Positions 24,347 to 33,880 are shown, counted from the first letter of the stretch. The stretch is 64,000 nucleotides of DNA from an uncultured Verrucomicrobiales bacterium (GCA_937928545.1 CALGJQ010000036.1:62001-126000), one strand, 5' to 3'. Numbers and translations: made by a program. The notes: generated by a model not told the origin, from the sequence alone.

Positions 24347-25711
24347 GTGATTGACGAACTGCGTGCGCTTTTGGGTGAGGAGAAGGTTTCTGCGATGGCG
24401 GAGGTTTTGGAGGAGCATGGGACGGATCGGTGGAATTTTTCGTATTTGCCGGAGGTGGTGGTTTTTGCGGAGTGTCGGGATGATGTGGTGGCGGTGATGA
24501 AGTTTGCGAGTGAGCGGGAGATTCCGGTGACGACTCGTGGGGCAGGGATTGGTTATGTGGGAGGATGCGTGCCGGTGAAGGGGGGGATTGCGCTTTCGGT
24601 GGCGCGGATGAATGCGATTGTGGAGCTGGCGCCAGAGGATGGGGTGGTGGTGACCCAGCCGGGGGTGATTTTGAAGGAGCTGCAGGATGCGGCGAGCGAG
24701 ATTGGGTGGTATTATCCGCCGGATCCGGCTTCGTTGAAGGAGTGTTCGATCGGGGGGAACTTGGCGACGAATGCAGGTGGGCCGCGTTGTTTGAAGTACG
24801 GGGTGACTAAGAATTATGTGTTGGGCTTAGAGGTGGTTTTGGCGAGTGGTGAGGTTCTGAAGGTGGGGGGACGTTGTCATAAGAATAAGACGGGTTTTGA
24901 TTTGCTGCACTTGTTTGTGGGGAGCGAAGGGATGTTGGGGGTGATCACGGAGGCGACGCTGCGGATCATTCCGCATCCGCAGACGCGATCGATGTTGACG
25001 GCGACTTTTCCGGAGTTTGTGGATGCGGCGGGGGCGGTGCAGGCGATTTTGAATGCTGGGCATTTGCCGTCGGCGCTGGAGATTACGGATCAGTTTACGC
25101 TGAAGGCGGCGCGGGCTTATTTGGGGGAGGATTCTTTGCCGGCGGGGGAGGCGCATTTGATCGTAGAGATCGATGGGCGGGCGCGGGCGGTGGCGGGGGA
25201 GTTGGAGGAACTACGGGAAGTTTTGGAGGGGGCCGGTGCGCTTTCGACGGAGCTGCATGGTGATGCGGAGGCTTGTGAGAAGGTGTGGCAGCTGCGGAGG
25301 GATTTTTCTTATTCGTTGCGAGCGACGGGGCTGACGAAGTTGAATGAGGATATCGTGGTGCCGCGGTCGAAGTTGGTGGACTTGGCGAATTTCGCGGCAG
25401 GTTTAGAGGAGAAGACGGGGATTCCGGTGGCGTGCTTTGGGCATGCGGGGGATGGGAATATCCATACGAACTTGATGGTGGAGGATTATGATGATCCGGT
25501 GGTGAAGGAGAAGGCGGATGCGGCGCTGGATGTTTTGTTCACTTGGGTGCTAGAGAACGATGGGGTGATCACCGGTGAGCATGGGGTGGGCTTGGCGAAG
25601 AAGCGTTGGATCAAGGATGCGCTGGGAGAGGTGGGTTTTGCGACGCATTTGACGGTGAAGGATGCGCTGGATCCGAAGGGGATTTTGAATCCGGGGAAGT
25701 TCTTGGATTGA
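24347..25711 (+). CDS. FAD-linked 2-hydroxyacid oxidase (GlcD-like)
   Basis: A 454-residue flavoprotein of the glycolate oxidase GlcD/D-lactate dehydrogenase family. FAD-binding segments are RGAGIGYVGGCVPVKGG and GNLATNAGGPRCLKYGVT. The C-terminal cap has CFGHAGDGNIHTNL with metal/substrate histidines, and the family signature GEHGVGLAKKRW follows. It probably oxidises glycolate or D-lactate; no glcE or glcF partner is adjacent. Start GTG 24347 follows a purine-rich AGAGGGGG; TTG 24329 is an in-frame alternative. It is divergent from the GspG-like pair. Confidence 0.9.
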   Translation: MIDELRALLGEEKVSAMAEVLEEHGTDRWNFSYLPEVVVFAECRDDVVAVMKFASEREIPVTTRGAGIGYVGGCVPVKGGIALSVARMNAIVELAPEDGVVVTQPGVILKELQDAASEIGWYYPPDPASLKECSIGGNLATNAGGPRCLKYGVTKNYVLGLEVVLASGEVLKVGGRCHKNKTGFDLLHLFVGSEGMLGVITEATLRIIPHPQTRSMLTATFPEFVDAAGAVQAILNAGHLPSALEITDQFTLKAARAYLGEDSLPAGEAHLIVEIDGRARAVAGELEELREVLEGAGALSTELHGDAEACEKVWQLRRDFSYSLRATGLTKLNEDIVVPRSKLVDLANFAAGLEEKTGIPVACFGHAGDGNIHTNLMVEDYDDPVVKEKADAALDVLFTWVLENDGVITGEHGVGLAKKRWIKDALGEVGFATHLTVKDALDPKGILNPGKFLD

Positions 25712-25785
25712 TGGGGGAGCTTAGAAGGATCGGGGTAAGGATCGGAAGTTGACCTGAGCGAGAACAGGTGGGTAGTTTTAGAAAC

Positions 25786-26646
25786 ATGAAAAACTCTTGT
25801 TATCTTGGTCTCGGCGTTGCGCTCTTTTCGTCTCTTGTTTTTTCCCTGCCTAGTCCGGCAGAGGAGGACATGAGCAACCCGGTGATCAAGGTTGAGACCA
25901 AGAAGGATGAGAAGGGGAAGGAATCGATCTACATGTATATCGATGGGGTGAAAGTTCATGAGACGGATGTGACGAAGCAGCCTTTACCAAAAGTGGTGAC
26001 GCCGGGGGCCACGGCTACGGATGCTCCTTCGGACGCAATTGTTCTTTTCGATGGGACCGAGAAGTCTTTTAAGGAGAATTGGACCGACACCAAGGGGGGC
26101 GAAAGCAAGTGGAAGGTGGTGGATGGAGCTTTAGAGTCGGTGAAACGGGCTGGCTATCTTCAGACAGCGGCGAAGTTTGGCTCTTGCCAGCTGCACATTG
26201 AGTGGGCTTCTCCCAGTCAGGTTCAGGGGAAGGGGCAAGGCAGGGGGAATAGTGGTGTCTTTTTGATGGGGGCTTATGAGGTGCAAGTGCTCGATAGTTA
26301 CGAAAACCAGACCTATGCCGACGGACAGGCGGGGGCTCTTTATGGGCGTGCTAAGCCTCTGGTGAATGCCGCTCGCAAGCCGGGCGAATGGCAAAGCTAC
26401 GACATCATTTTTCATCGCCCGCTTTTTGATAAAGAGGGAAAGGTGACCCGTCGTGCAACGTTCACGGTCTTACACAACGGGGTCTTGATTCAAGATCATA
26501 CCGTTTTGAGTGGAGGTACGGGCTGGCGCGGACCTCATGCCGCGACGGATTACAAAGCCCACGCCGATAAGCTTCCGATTTCTCTTCAAGATCACGGGAA
26601 TCCCGTGCGCTTCCGAAACGTTTGGGTTCGGGAATTGAAAGACTAA
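25786..26646 (+). CDS. Secreted DUF1080 (3-keto-disaccharide hydrolase family) protein
   Basis: A 286-residue protein with a signal peptide (MKNSCYLGLGVALFSSLVFSLPSPAE) and a DUF1080 concanavalin-like domain: IVLFDGTEKSF, then GNSGVFLMGAYEVQVLDSY, GALYGRAKP, WQSYDIIFHRP, and the final FRNVWVREL. Some members hydrolyse 3-keto-glycosides; the exact substrate here is unknown. ATG 25786 is chosen over the in-frame GTG 25768 because it begins the signal peptide. A second DUF1080 protein occurs at 62870-63523. Confidence 0.88.
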   Translation: MKNSCYLGLGVALFSSLVFSLPSPAEEDMSNPVIKVETKKDEKGKESIYMYIDGVKVHETDVTKQPLPKVVTPGATATDAPSDAIVLFDGTEKSFKENWTDTKGGESKWKVVDGALESVKRAGYLQTAAKFGSCQLHIEWASPSQVQGKGQGRGNSGVFLMGAYEVQVLDSYENQTYADGQAGALYGRAKPLVNAARKPGEWQSYDIIFHRPLFDKEGKVTRRATFTVLHNGVLIQDHTVLSGGTGWRGPHAATDYKAHADKLPISLQDHGNPVRFRNVWVRELKD

Positions 26647-26678
26647 GGCCCAAGGAACATGCTGGAGATTTCCTAGGC

Positions 26679-26948
26679 TTATCTACTGACTGGTACGTCG
26701 AAGGTTCCGTGGGGTTTTCCGCTGCACTTCCAGTTACCGACTCGTCGGGCTGGAATGGTGGAAGCGAGAGCTGGGTCCTCAGAAGTGATGTTTCGGTTTG
26801 GAATTTCAGGAGTGAGTGCTGGTTCCTCGGCGGTGATGGTAACGTTGACTTCAAGGATGTTCTGGCAGCTGGGGCAAGGACCTGAGCTGAACATCGCTTC
26901 TGAGTTGAGTGGAGTTGTGCAAACGGGGCATTTAAAGCGCAATTTCAT
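26679..26948 (-). CDS. Small zinc-ribbon protein
   Basis: An 89-residue protein starting MKLRFKCPVC, with a four-cysteine zinc ribbon (C7, C10, C25, C28: CPVC and CPSC), followed by a low-complexity proline-rich tail ending in TFDVPVSR. The longer start at 27002 is possible but adds no domain. Such small ribbons often precede adaptor or nucleic-acid-binding roles, but none can be assigned here. It is divergent from the rhomboid gene and convergent with the DUF1080 gene. Confidence 0.5.
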   Translation of the reverse strand: MKLRFKCPVCTTPLNSEAMFSSGPCPSCQNILEVNVTITAEEPALTPEIPNRNITSEDPALASTIPARRVGNWKCSGKPHGTFDVPVSR

Positions 26949-27090
26949 AACAGTGAGAGGAATATCGAAGGTGTTTAGGGTTCCTTCAATATCTAATTTC
27001 ATTAATTTCCTACCTGTATTGGACGGAAGGAGGAGGTTTCGAAGAGGAATGCCTATTGCGTTGAGGGTGCTGCGGTGCAGGTTATTGGCG

Positions 27091-27921
27091 ATGACGACGA
27101 GTGAGCTTTCGGACGCGCCAAACTATGGTTTGGTAACGGTGGCTCGATTTGAAAAACTGGCCGATGCGCAAGAGCACGCCTTGGTGGTGCTTGCGATGAA
27201 TTTGGATTGCCTGATCACGGTGGATGAATCGGGATATCTCATTCATGGCGAGGAAGCCTTTGTGGCGGCGATTCATGAAGAATTTCGGCTTTATGACGAG
27301 GAGCAGAAGTCGAAGCCGGAGCCTGCGGTCATTCCGGTTTTTAGATCTGGAGTTGAGCTTGCTTTGGTTTGGATCGGGATTTTGTTGTACTGCTTCGCCC
27401 GACAATTGGAGGATCCAGCCCTAACAGAGCGTTTTTTGAATTCGGCGGAAGCGGTGGTGGGGGGAGGGGAAATTTATCGCTCTTTCACGGCCCTTTTTCT
27501 GCATGCTGATATGGAGCATTTGATGGGGAATGCGGTGTTTGGGCTTATTTTTGGAGTTTTTGCGGCAAATTCATTCGGTCCTTTTCGCGGATGGGGTCTT
27601 GTTTTACTGAGTGGCTTTCTTGGAAATTTCTTAAACGCTTGGCTTCATTTTCCAGATGCCTTTCGCTCATTGGGTGCTTCAACGGCGGTTTTTGGGGCGC
27701 TCGGTTTATTGGTGGGATCGGGGTTGGATGCGGCCTGGAGGGCTCGTTCTTATCGCAAGGGGATTAGGGCCTTTGCTCCCTTGATGGCGGGGCTCATGAT
27801 TTTTACGATGAATGGAATCGGTCAGCCTGGGACGGATACGCTGGCTCATATGACAGGGATGCTATTTGGAATCTTACTTGGTTTTCCGGTCGCGACTCTT
27901 TTGGCCAGGAAGGAAGGATAG
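27091..27921 (+). CDS. Rhomboid family intramembrane serine protease
   Basis: A 276-residue polytopic membrane protease that cleaves transmembrane substrates. The catalytic dyad is S197 (SLGASTAVFG, the GxS motif) and H253 (TLAHMTGML). The helix-2 signature is H143-L-M-G-N147 (HADMEHLMGN). The N-terminal about 80 residues are soluble and carry an extra domain before the first span (GVELALVWIGILLYCFA). ATG 27091 is used; longer in-frame starts lie upstream but read through sequence without conserved features. No substrate is evident nearby. Confidence 0.88.
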   Translation: MTTSELSDAPNYGLVTVARFEKLADAQEHALVVLAMNLDCLITVDESGYLIHGEEAFVAAIHEEFRLYDEEQKSKPEPAVIPVFRSGVELALVWIGILLYCFARQLEDPALTERFLNSAEAVVGGGEIYRSFTALFLHADMEHLMGNAVFGLIFGVFAANSFGPFRGWGLVLLSGFLGNFLNAWLHFPDAFRSLGASTAVFGALGLLVGSGLDAAWRARSYRKGIRAFAPLMAGLMIFTMNGIGQPGTDTLAHMTGMLFGILLGFPVATLLARKEG

Positions 27922-28014
27922 ATTTTGGATTTCGCTTGAGATGAAAGATTCTTTGATTCTTTCGTTTTCATTTCCGAGAACCTATGGCAAAGCTGATGGC
28001 CTCCTCTTTTTCCT

Positions 28015-28923
28015 ATGTCCCAATCGATAGAAGATATCACCGCTATTTTAAGCGCAACTCCTGAACTGACCGTTTCTGAGCCCGAGCCCGGATTCCCAGT
28101 CATCGATGTTCAAACCCCTGTTTCGTCAGCGACGATCGCCTTGCATGGTGCACAAGTTTTGACTTGGGCGCCTACGGATCATCCTCCAGTTCTTTATGTG
28201 AGCCCGAAAGCTCGCATGACTCCTGGAACGGCTTTGCGTGGTGGAATTCCGATTTGTTGGCCTTGGTTTGGAAATCATCCAGAAGACCCTTCGAAGCCGT
28301 CACATGGCTTTGCTCGCACTCGTTTTTGGGAGCTTGTTTCCGGCGAGCTGGTGGGGAAAGTTGCGACGATTGTTTTTAAGCTTCTACCTGATGAGGAAAC
28401 GAAGGCTCTCTTTCCGTATGACTTTGAGCTGACTGCAACGATCCGAATTGCCGACAAGTTGCGGGTGAAGTTGAATATGAAGAATACGGGTGAGGAAGTC
28501 TACAAGGTGAGTAGTGCGCTGCACACGTATCTTTCTCTTGGTGACATCGAAAGGATTCAGTTGGAGGGTGTGAAAGGTTCTCATTACGTCGATCAGCTGA
28601 GTGACGACAAGGAGCCCATCTATCAGGAAAAGAACCTCCAAATTAGGGGTGAGGTCGATCGTATTTATCAATCGATGTCCTCGGTTCTGATCCGCGATCT
28701 TGATCGATTCCGTTCGGTCTTTGTCGATAAGGCGGGATCGCGTTCGACGGTGGTTTGGAATCCGTGGAAGGAGCGATCGAAAGAGATCAACGACCTTCCG
28801 GATAAGGCTTATCGGGAGTTTGTCTGTGTGGAATGCGCAAATGCTGGCACTGATAAACCGACCTTGCATCCCAACGGTTCTCATACCTTGGAGACGGTGA
28901 TCGGATTACGTCCGCTCACTTAG
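28015..28923 (+). CDS. D-hexose-6-phosphate mutarotase (YeaD-like)
   Basis: A 302-residue aldose-1-epimerase-fold enzyme that interconverts alpha- and beta-hexose 6-phosphates (EC 5.1.3.15). Recognisable segments are LHGAQVLTWAP, GGIPICWPWFGNHP, SHGFARTRFWEL and ALHTYLSLGD, the last carrying the conserved histidine of the family. The C-terminus includes VVWNPWKERS and REFVCVECAN. It probably works in the cytoplasm beside glycolysis and sugar storage. Its neighbours are unrelated to it. Confidence 0.92.
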   Translation: MSQSIEDITAILSATPELTVSEPEPGFPVIDVQTPVSSATIALHGAQVLTWAPTDHPPVLYVSPKARMTPGTALRGGIPICWPWFGNHPEDPSKPSHGFARTRFWELVSGELVGKVATIVFKLLPDEETKALFPYDFELTATIRIADKLRVKLNMKNTGEEVYKVSSALHTYLSLGDIERIQLEGVKGSHYVDQLSDDKEPIYQEKNLQIRGEVDRIYQSMSSVLIRDLDRFRSVFVDKAGSRSTVVWNPWKERSKEINDLPDKAYREFVCVECANAGTDKPTLHPNGSHTLETVIGLRPLT

Positions 28924-28938
28924 GGTGGAGACGTGAGA

Positions 28939-28979
28939 AAGCCCCGCCGTGATAGCACCGAAAAATCACAGCGAGGCTT
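28939..28979 (-). terminator. Terminator between convergent genes
   Basis: Arms of 15 bases (28939-28953 and 28965-28979) surround an 11-base loop. On the + strand two C-A mismatches occur. On the minus-strand RNA these become G-U pairs, so the stem is complete only for the thioredoxin-gene direction. That favours a terminator for the 29026-29484 gene. Confidence 0.6.
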
Positions 28980-29025
28980 ATATCTCGTGACCCACCGGAG
29001 TGGATCGGGGGAGAGTGGTTAAAAT

Positions 29026-29484
29026 TTACTGGAAGCTCTTTGCTTTGAGAGAGGACTGAATACCGGCGAGATAAGCCTTGGCACCACCTCCATTGTAGCC
29101 AGACATGGACTTAAAGACTTTACCCTTCGAGTCCATCAACATGACGGTAGGGTAGCTATTGATTTTGTATTTCTTGGCAACTTTCTTGTTCGCTGCAGCG
29201 GCGTCTTCGGGGAGCTTCTTCTTTTCTGGGAAGTCTAAAACGACGACGACAAAGTCCTTCTCAATTCCGGTTTGGAAGCTCTTCTTGGCGAAGACATCTT
29301 TGTTCAGTTTGATGCATGGAGGGCACCAATCGGAGCCGGTAAATTTGACGAGCAGGTTTTTGTTTTCAGCGGCGGCCTTCTTCTTTCCTGCTTCAAAGTT
29401 GGTGAGGTAGTCCCCTGCATTAGCGATGCTGACGGTAAGGGCAGCGACGAGAGCGAAAAGGGGGGCTTTCAATGTTTTCATCAT
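29026..29484 (-). CDS. Secreted thioredoxin-family protein
   Basis: A 152-residue protein with a signal peptide (MMKTLKAPLFALVAALTVSI, then ANA) and a thioredoxin-like domain. The active-site motif is C54-P-P-C57 in FTGSDWCPPCIKL. The cis-proline segment is SYPTVMLMDSKGK. It probably reduces or isomerises disulfides in the periplasm. It is unpaired with a membrane reductase in this window. The gene ends at a strong hairpin, so it is likely monocistronic. Confidence 0.9.
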   Translation of the reverse strand: MMKTLKAPLFALVAALTVSIANAGDYLTNFEAGKKKAAAENKNLLVKFTGSDWCPPCIKLNKDVFAKKSFQTGIEKDFVVVVLDFPEKKKLPEDAAAANKKVAKKYKINSYPTVMLMDSKGKVFKSMSGYNGGGAKAYLAGIQSSLKAKSFQ

Positions 29485-29558
29485 GTTAGTAGGCGTGTTT
29501 CAGAGGGTTTTTATTCCAAAATTGTCGAAGTTTTTTTTCGGCCTGCTATTCGAAGGGG

Positions 29559-30149
29559 GTGAAACAACGTGTTATTGTCGCTACTCGGAACGCTCATAAG
29601 GTAGAGGAAATCAGGGCGATTCTCTCGGATTGTGAAGTGCTCGATCTTTCGGCAATTGAAGATCCTCCCGAGGTGGAAGAAACTGGCACGACCTTTGTTG
29701 AGAATGCGGCTTTGAAGGCAGAAGCGATCAGCGCCCTTACTGATGCGCTCGTGCTTTCGGATGATTCCGGACTCGAAGTGGATGCGCTCGATGGGGAGCC
29801 TGGTGTCTATTCGGCCCGTTATGCGGGGGAGGATGGCAATGATGCTTTGAACAATGCGAAGCTCTTGCGTGAGTTGAGTGGGAAAAAAGAACGAAGTGCT
29901 CGTTTCCGCTGCGTGATTTGCCTTGCCAGAAAGGGTGAGGTTTTGGCGGATTTTTCAGGAGCAGTGGAAGGGCGGATTTTGGAAGGAGAAAGCGGTGCCG
30001 GCGGGTTCGGCTATGATCCATTGTTCGCGCCCGATGGCTACGAGCAATCCTTCGCTGAACTCGGTGAAGAAGTGAAGAATGGGATGAGCCACCGCGCTCG
30101 GGCGTTGGAAGGAGTGGTGGCTTGGTTGTCTTCGATACGGCCTATTTAA
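29559..30149 (+). CDS. rdgB: XTP/dITP diphosphatase (non-canonical purine NTP pyrophosphatase)
   Basis: Removes XTP, ITP and dITP from the nucleotide pool, preventing incorporation of deaminated bases. The 196-residue length matches RdgB/HAM1. The N-terminal signature is VIVATRNAHKVEEI, the catalytic acidic cluster is SDDSGLEVDAL, and later segments are GVYSARYAG, GFGYDPLF and the MSHRARAL lysine/arginine region. Start GTG 29559 follows GAAGGGG. It converges on the rhamnosidase-like gene, and the two overlap by 8 bases at their stops. Confidence 0.93.
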   Translation: MKQRVIVATRNAHKVEEIRAILSDCEVLDLSAIEDPPEVEETGTTFVENAALKAEAISALTDALVLSDDSGLEVDALDGEPGVYSARYAGEDGNDALNNAKLLRELSGKKERSARFRCVICLARKGEVLADFSGAVEGRILEGESGAGGFGYDPLFAPDGYEQSFAELGEEVKNGMSHRARALEGVVAWLSSIRPI

Positions 30150-31767
30150 TCAGGATGGAGTAGGATCCTGAATGGCTGATCAAGCTGACGACGGTGTCGG
30201 TACGTGAGGCTTGATCGATGCCCAGGGCCTCTGCAAGGGGCTTTCCACTTTCAGTGATTTTCTGATCCTTCGTGCATGGAAGGATAATGCGGGCAAATGA
30301 TCCTGGGGGAGTCGAGAAATCAACTTTTAGGCCACCGTTTTCTAGCTTCTCCCAGCGGACCGTGATTTTTCCGGCCACTGAGTCGTAAGATGCTTGAACC
30401 CACGTGAGGCTGTCTCCGCTTGGGATACGGGGCGCGATTTTGACGTTTGTGAAGCCAGCGGAGGAGGCATCGATGCCGGCTAGGAAGCTCATGAGCCACT
30501 CGCTGACTCCGTTTCCGATGAAGGAACTTTTTTGCTCGTCTGTCAGCTGAGTGAGGAGGTCGATTGCTTTGTCCTGATTGTTAGTGAGGCTGAGCACGCT
30601 GGGGAGGAAGTAGGCGCCGATGGGGCCGACTTTAAGTCCATCTTTTTCGATTGAAGCTAGGAGGGAATCGATGATTATTTTTTGATTCTCTTTCTTGAGG
30701 ACGGCGCTGCGAAGAGCGAGAAGGTGGGCGCTTTGAGAAGCAACTTTCAGGTTACCATCTTCTTTGAGGAATTGATGGGTGAAGCTTTTCCGAATGCGTG
30801 CGGCGTAGTCTTGAAAGCGGATGACGTTGAGGGGTTGCTGCGCAGGGAGAGCGAGCTCGCGGGTTAAGCGGGTGGTGAATCCGAGGTAGCAAAGGTCGAG
30901 GAATTCTGCAGGGATCCCTTCGCGGGCTTTTAGGTCGCCCCAATTTGTTCCTTTGAAGGCTTTGTCGGCATTTTCGCGAGCGATCATGTGCTTTTCGAAG
31001 TGGGTCCAACGCTTTTTGACAAGATCGTGGTCGCCACCCATCCACCAGACGGGGTGATTGACGGTGATACCGGATTCTGAGGACAGGGCTCCGACAGATT
31101 TTGAGCCGGGTTTGATGGGGAAGAAGCCTTCCTTCGTGCGACTCTTATCCATCTGATGAATCCACTCGTTCAGGTGTGGGAGGGCATCGAAATGGTAAAG
31201 GATGGCTCTTGCGGAGCGGTGGACTTCTAAACCGGTGCCGAGTTCGGCAAGTCCGCCTTTTGAGGTCTTGGCAATCTGAGCGTCGAGTTTTTTGACGCTT
31301 TCTTGGTAGAGGGAGTTGAGTGCTTCTGAGCTGCTTTCGAAAGTTGAGATTCGAGCAGGTTTAAGGAGTTCCATTTTTCCGCCGACGGTGAAACTTGCGG
31401 GATCACTCCAGTCGCTTTCGGTCTCTTTTTCATCGTGAACTTTGACTTTCCAATGAACGTCTTGGCCTTCTTTGAGGGGTTTTCCGCCCCATGTGATGAG
31501 GTGTTTTGATGCTCTCTTTTGAAGTTTTGAATCCCAAAGGTCAGCAGCTTCTGGAGTGAGTTTGTCAGCTGAAGAAGCGGCGAGGATGTGGTATTTTTTT
31601 TGTCTCTTGGTCCGCTCGGTTGAGCTGAGTTTCCAGCTGAGGCGCGGGGTGTTGCTGACGCCGCTGGGGTTTGATTGGAAATCCACTTTGAGCCCGTCAA
31701 TCTGCAATGGTGCTGCGTGCCCAAGGATGAGAGATAGGAAAAGGATGGAGAAAATGCCTCGTTTCAT
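30142..31767 (-). CDS. Shortened alpha-L-rhamnosidase-like secreted protein
   Basis: A 540-residue protein with a signal peptide (MKRGIFSILFLSLILGHAAP) and an N-terminal region typical of GH78 rhamnosidases: the NPSGVSNTPRLSWKLSSTER segment, then YHILAASSADKL and DLWDSKLQ. The C-terminus resembles the beta-sandwich end of the family (GASYDSVAGKITVRWEK). The middle is short, and the acidic motif D-x-P-Q-R-D-E-R-x-G usually found in GH78 is not visible. It may therefore be a non-catalytic or binding form, or a diverged enzyme. Full-length relatives are usually about 900 residues. Confidence 0.6.
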   Translation of the reverse strand: MKRGIFSILFLSLILGHAAPLQIDGLKVDFQSNPSGVSNTPRLSWKLSSTERTKRQKKYHILAASSADKLTPEAADLWDSKLQKRASKHLITWGGKPLKEGQDVHWKVKVHDEKETESDWSDPASFTVGGKMELLKPARISTFESSSEALNSLYQESVKKLDAQIAKTSKGGLAELGTGLEVHRSARAILYHFDALPHLNEWIHQMDKSRTKEGFFPIKPGSKSVGALSSESGITVNHPVWWMGGDHDLVKKRWTHFEKHMIARENADKAFKGTNWGDLKAREGIPAEFLDLCYLGFTTRLTRELALPAQQPLNVIRFQDYAARIRKSFTHQFLKEDGNLKVASQSAHLLALRSAVLKKENQKIIIDSLLASIEKDGLKVGPIGAYFLPSVLSLTNNQDKAIDLLTQLTDEQKSSFIGNGVSEWLMSFLAGIDASSAGFTNVKIAPRIPSGDSLTWVQASYDSVAGKITVRWEKLENGGLKVDFSTPPGSFARIILPCTKDQKITESGKPLAEALGIDQASRTDTVVSLISHSGSYSILIK

Positions 31768-31892
31768 TGAGGGATAAGAAAACCTTCCTGACTGGGTTTC
31801 GCAAGTCGTATCCAATTTTTCCCGACCGTTGGCTAGGCGGAAGGATTAGGAGCTCAAAGATTGAACAGGGCAATGGCTTAGGACTTAGGGGC

Positions 31893-33836
31893 TCAAAATC
31901 TCAGGGGCTTCTTCATCCTGTATGTTGAAAGGTCGTTTTTGAGCTGAGAGCTGAGAGTTTTCTCCGAAATTTTCAGGGCCTCAACGCAGAGAGTTTCGGC
32001 TTTTTTAAATTCACCTAGGTTGGCGTGGGCGGCGGCCGCTGTTCTTAGAAATAGTGCTCGGTCTTTCCCTGGTGCTTGGAGAAGAGGGGCGATGACCTTC
32101 TTTGCAAGGGGAGCATTTCGAATTTCCTCTGAAGGAGCGGTGCAAAGAATCCAAGCGATATTATTTCGAGCGACTAACTGTTGTGAATCTTTCCGGACCG
32201 CTTTTTGGTAAGCGTTGAGAGCCTCCTGCCAATTGCCCATTGCTTGGTGAATGAGCCCTTCGCAGAAAAGCAAGACAGGATCTTGAGGCTTGGACTTGAG
32301 TGCGGTTTTAGTGGCTGAGAGGGCTGCTTCGGCTTCTCCAATTTGTATGGCCGAAAATGTGAGTAAGCTGACGTTTGCTGATTCAGTTGGCTCAAGTTTG
32401 ATAAGCTGGGTCAGGACAGGGAAAGCTTCACGGTGTTGTCCTTGATCGTATAGAATTCGGGAAAGCTCCTTGAGTGATAGGAGGTGATTGGGCTGGGTAG
32501 CGAGAGTCTGCCGATAGGCAGAAATGGCTTTTTCTTCTTCCCCAATTTTGAAATGGAGGCGAGCCAAGCTGAAATTCAGTTCGAAAACGGGACGGGAGCG
32601 AAGTGGAGCAGTGCCATTTTTGGAAGCTGAAATCTCAGCATTCAGATAAGTGATGGCTTCTCCGGTCAAACCTTCGTCGTGCATTAGTAAGGCAATTTTA
32701 CTGGGATCGACGCCGCGTGGTTGCTTCCACCAGAGGCCAGGATAGGGAATGGACGCTGCTAGCCGGTCCATTTCACTGAGGTTGAGTAAAGCTAAGTCTT
32801 CCACGATCTGGAGTGGGGTAACCGGCCCTCGGTAAACGACCGCGACTCTGCCTTGCTCATCCAGAAGAAAACTAGTCGGGGTCATGAGTGGGAGGTGGAT
32901 GGCTGAGATGGCCTGCTGAAAGGCGTCAATGCTTCCAACTTCCCTTGGCTTGAGATTCCATTGCGGGAAAGAAACACCGAGTTCATTGAGCTTCTCGAGA
33001 GCTAGTTGCTCATCTGAGTCGACGTTCATTAGCTGTATGTTCAATCCTGCATCAGCGAAGACCTTAGGGCTCTGAGACCAGGTTTTGAGTTCGTCGAGAC
33101 AGACCGGGCAGCTGGCCGACCAGAGGGAGATTAGATTTGGTTTGGCCTTTTCCTTCTTAGGAAGGGCGAAAGGGAAAAGGGGGCGGTTGGCGATGATGAG
33201 TCGCCCGGCGTTCGTAAGAGAAGGTGCTTCAAGTGCGCCTGGCGTTAGGGGGAAACGATCTTTAGTTGGAGCAGTCCAGGCGACCGGATCACGCCCTTCG
33301 TTCACTCGGTATTTTCCCCCTGCTTCAATTTGAGATAACTCCTGTTGTGTTCCTTGTGGCCATATGATGCGAGTTGAGATGATGTTCCGGTAATTTCCCA
33401 AACCAAAGTGGACCCAGGATGAGGACTGGGAAAGATAAGTCCCGCCTGCAGACAGGGTCCGAGATTGTTTGATTTCGTCCCCGTTTGGATCGCGGCTGAC
33501 AATGGTAATGCGAGCGCCAACGGCATTTCGATTTCCTACGGAGCCCTTTAGAAATAGAGAAACTGAGGAATTTTCGGTATTTTGATCATTGCGAAGGAAT
33601 CGCACGGTAGGGGCCGTCCGATTCACCATCCAGATATCGAGATCTCCATCAAAATCCCAATCAACGAATCCGAGGGCGCGGGAATCATCGATGAAGTTAA
33701 ACCCGGTAGCTGCGGAAACATCGGCAAAGCGAGTTGTGCCATCGCGTTGAGCGAGATTTAGGAAGCATGAATTTGGTTCACGGCCGCTGAGTGATTTGCC
33801 TCGGGCGAGGAGTCGGGTGATGGCTGCCCAGCCCAT
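31893..33836 (-). CDS. ASPIC/UnbV, redoxin and TPR protein (C-terminal part of a UGA-split CRTAC protein)
   Basis: From ATG 33836 this reads 647 residues. It has the end of an FG-GAP propeller (FVDWDFDGDLDIWMVNR), an ASPIC/UnbV domain (VGARITIVS, then WVHFGLGNYRNI), and a TlpA-like redoxin with a CxxC site in LWSASCPVCLDEL. A run of TPRs with a final TPR-like tail follows. The frame is continuous, upstream of its ATG, with the next gene except for one UGA at 33909-33911; the 24 codons between read SFFWRRVAAQSPEKITPQLG, then DDYL, as expected of the CRTAC family. It is likely the second half of one protein. GGAG 12 bases before the ATG could allow independent start. Confidence 0.8.
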   Translation of the reverse strand: MGWAAITRLLARGKSLSGREPNSCFLNLAQRDGTTRFADVSAATGFNFIDDSRALGFVDWDFDGDLDIWMVNRTAPTVRFLRNDQNTENSSVSLFLKGSVGNRNAVGARITIVSRDPNGDEIKQSRTLSAGGTYLSQSSSWVHFGLGNYRNIISTRIIWPQGTQQELSQIEAGGKYRVNEGRDPVAWTAPTKDRFPLTPGALEAPSLTNAGRLIIANRPLFPFALPKKEKAKPNLISLWSASCPVCLDELKTWSQSPKVFADAGLNIQLMNVDSDEQLALEKLNELGVSFPQWNLKPREVGSIDAFQQAISAIHLPLMTPTSFLLDEQGRVAVVYRGPVTPLQIVEDLALLNLSEMDRLAASIPYPGLWWKQPRGVDPSKIALLMHDEGLTGEAITYLNAEISASKNGTAPLRSRPVFELNFSLARLHFKIGEEEKAISAYRQTLATQPNHLLSLKELSRILYDQGQHREAFPVLTQLIKLEPTESANVSLLTFSAIQIGEAEAALSATKTALKSKPQDPVLLFCEGLIHQAMGNWQEALNAYQKAVRKDSQQLVARNNIAWILCTAPSEEIRNAPLAKKVIAPLLQAPGKDRALFLRTAAAAHANLGEFKKAETLCVEALKISEKTLSSQLKNDLSTYRMKKPLRF

Positions 33837-33880
33837 GAGGTAGTCGTCTCCGAGCTGGGGTGTGATTTTTTCGGGTGATT

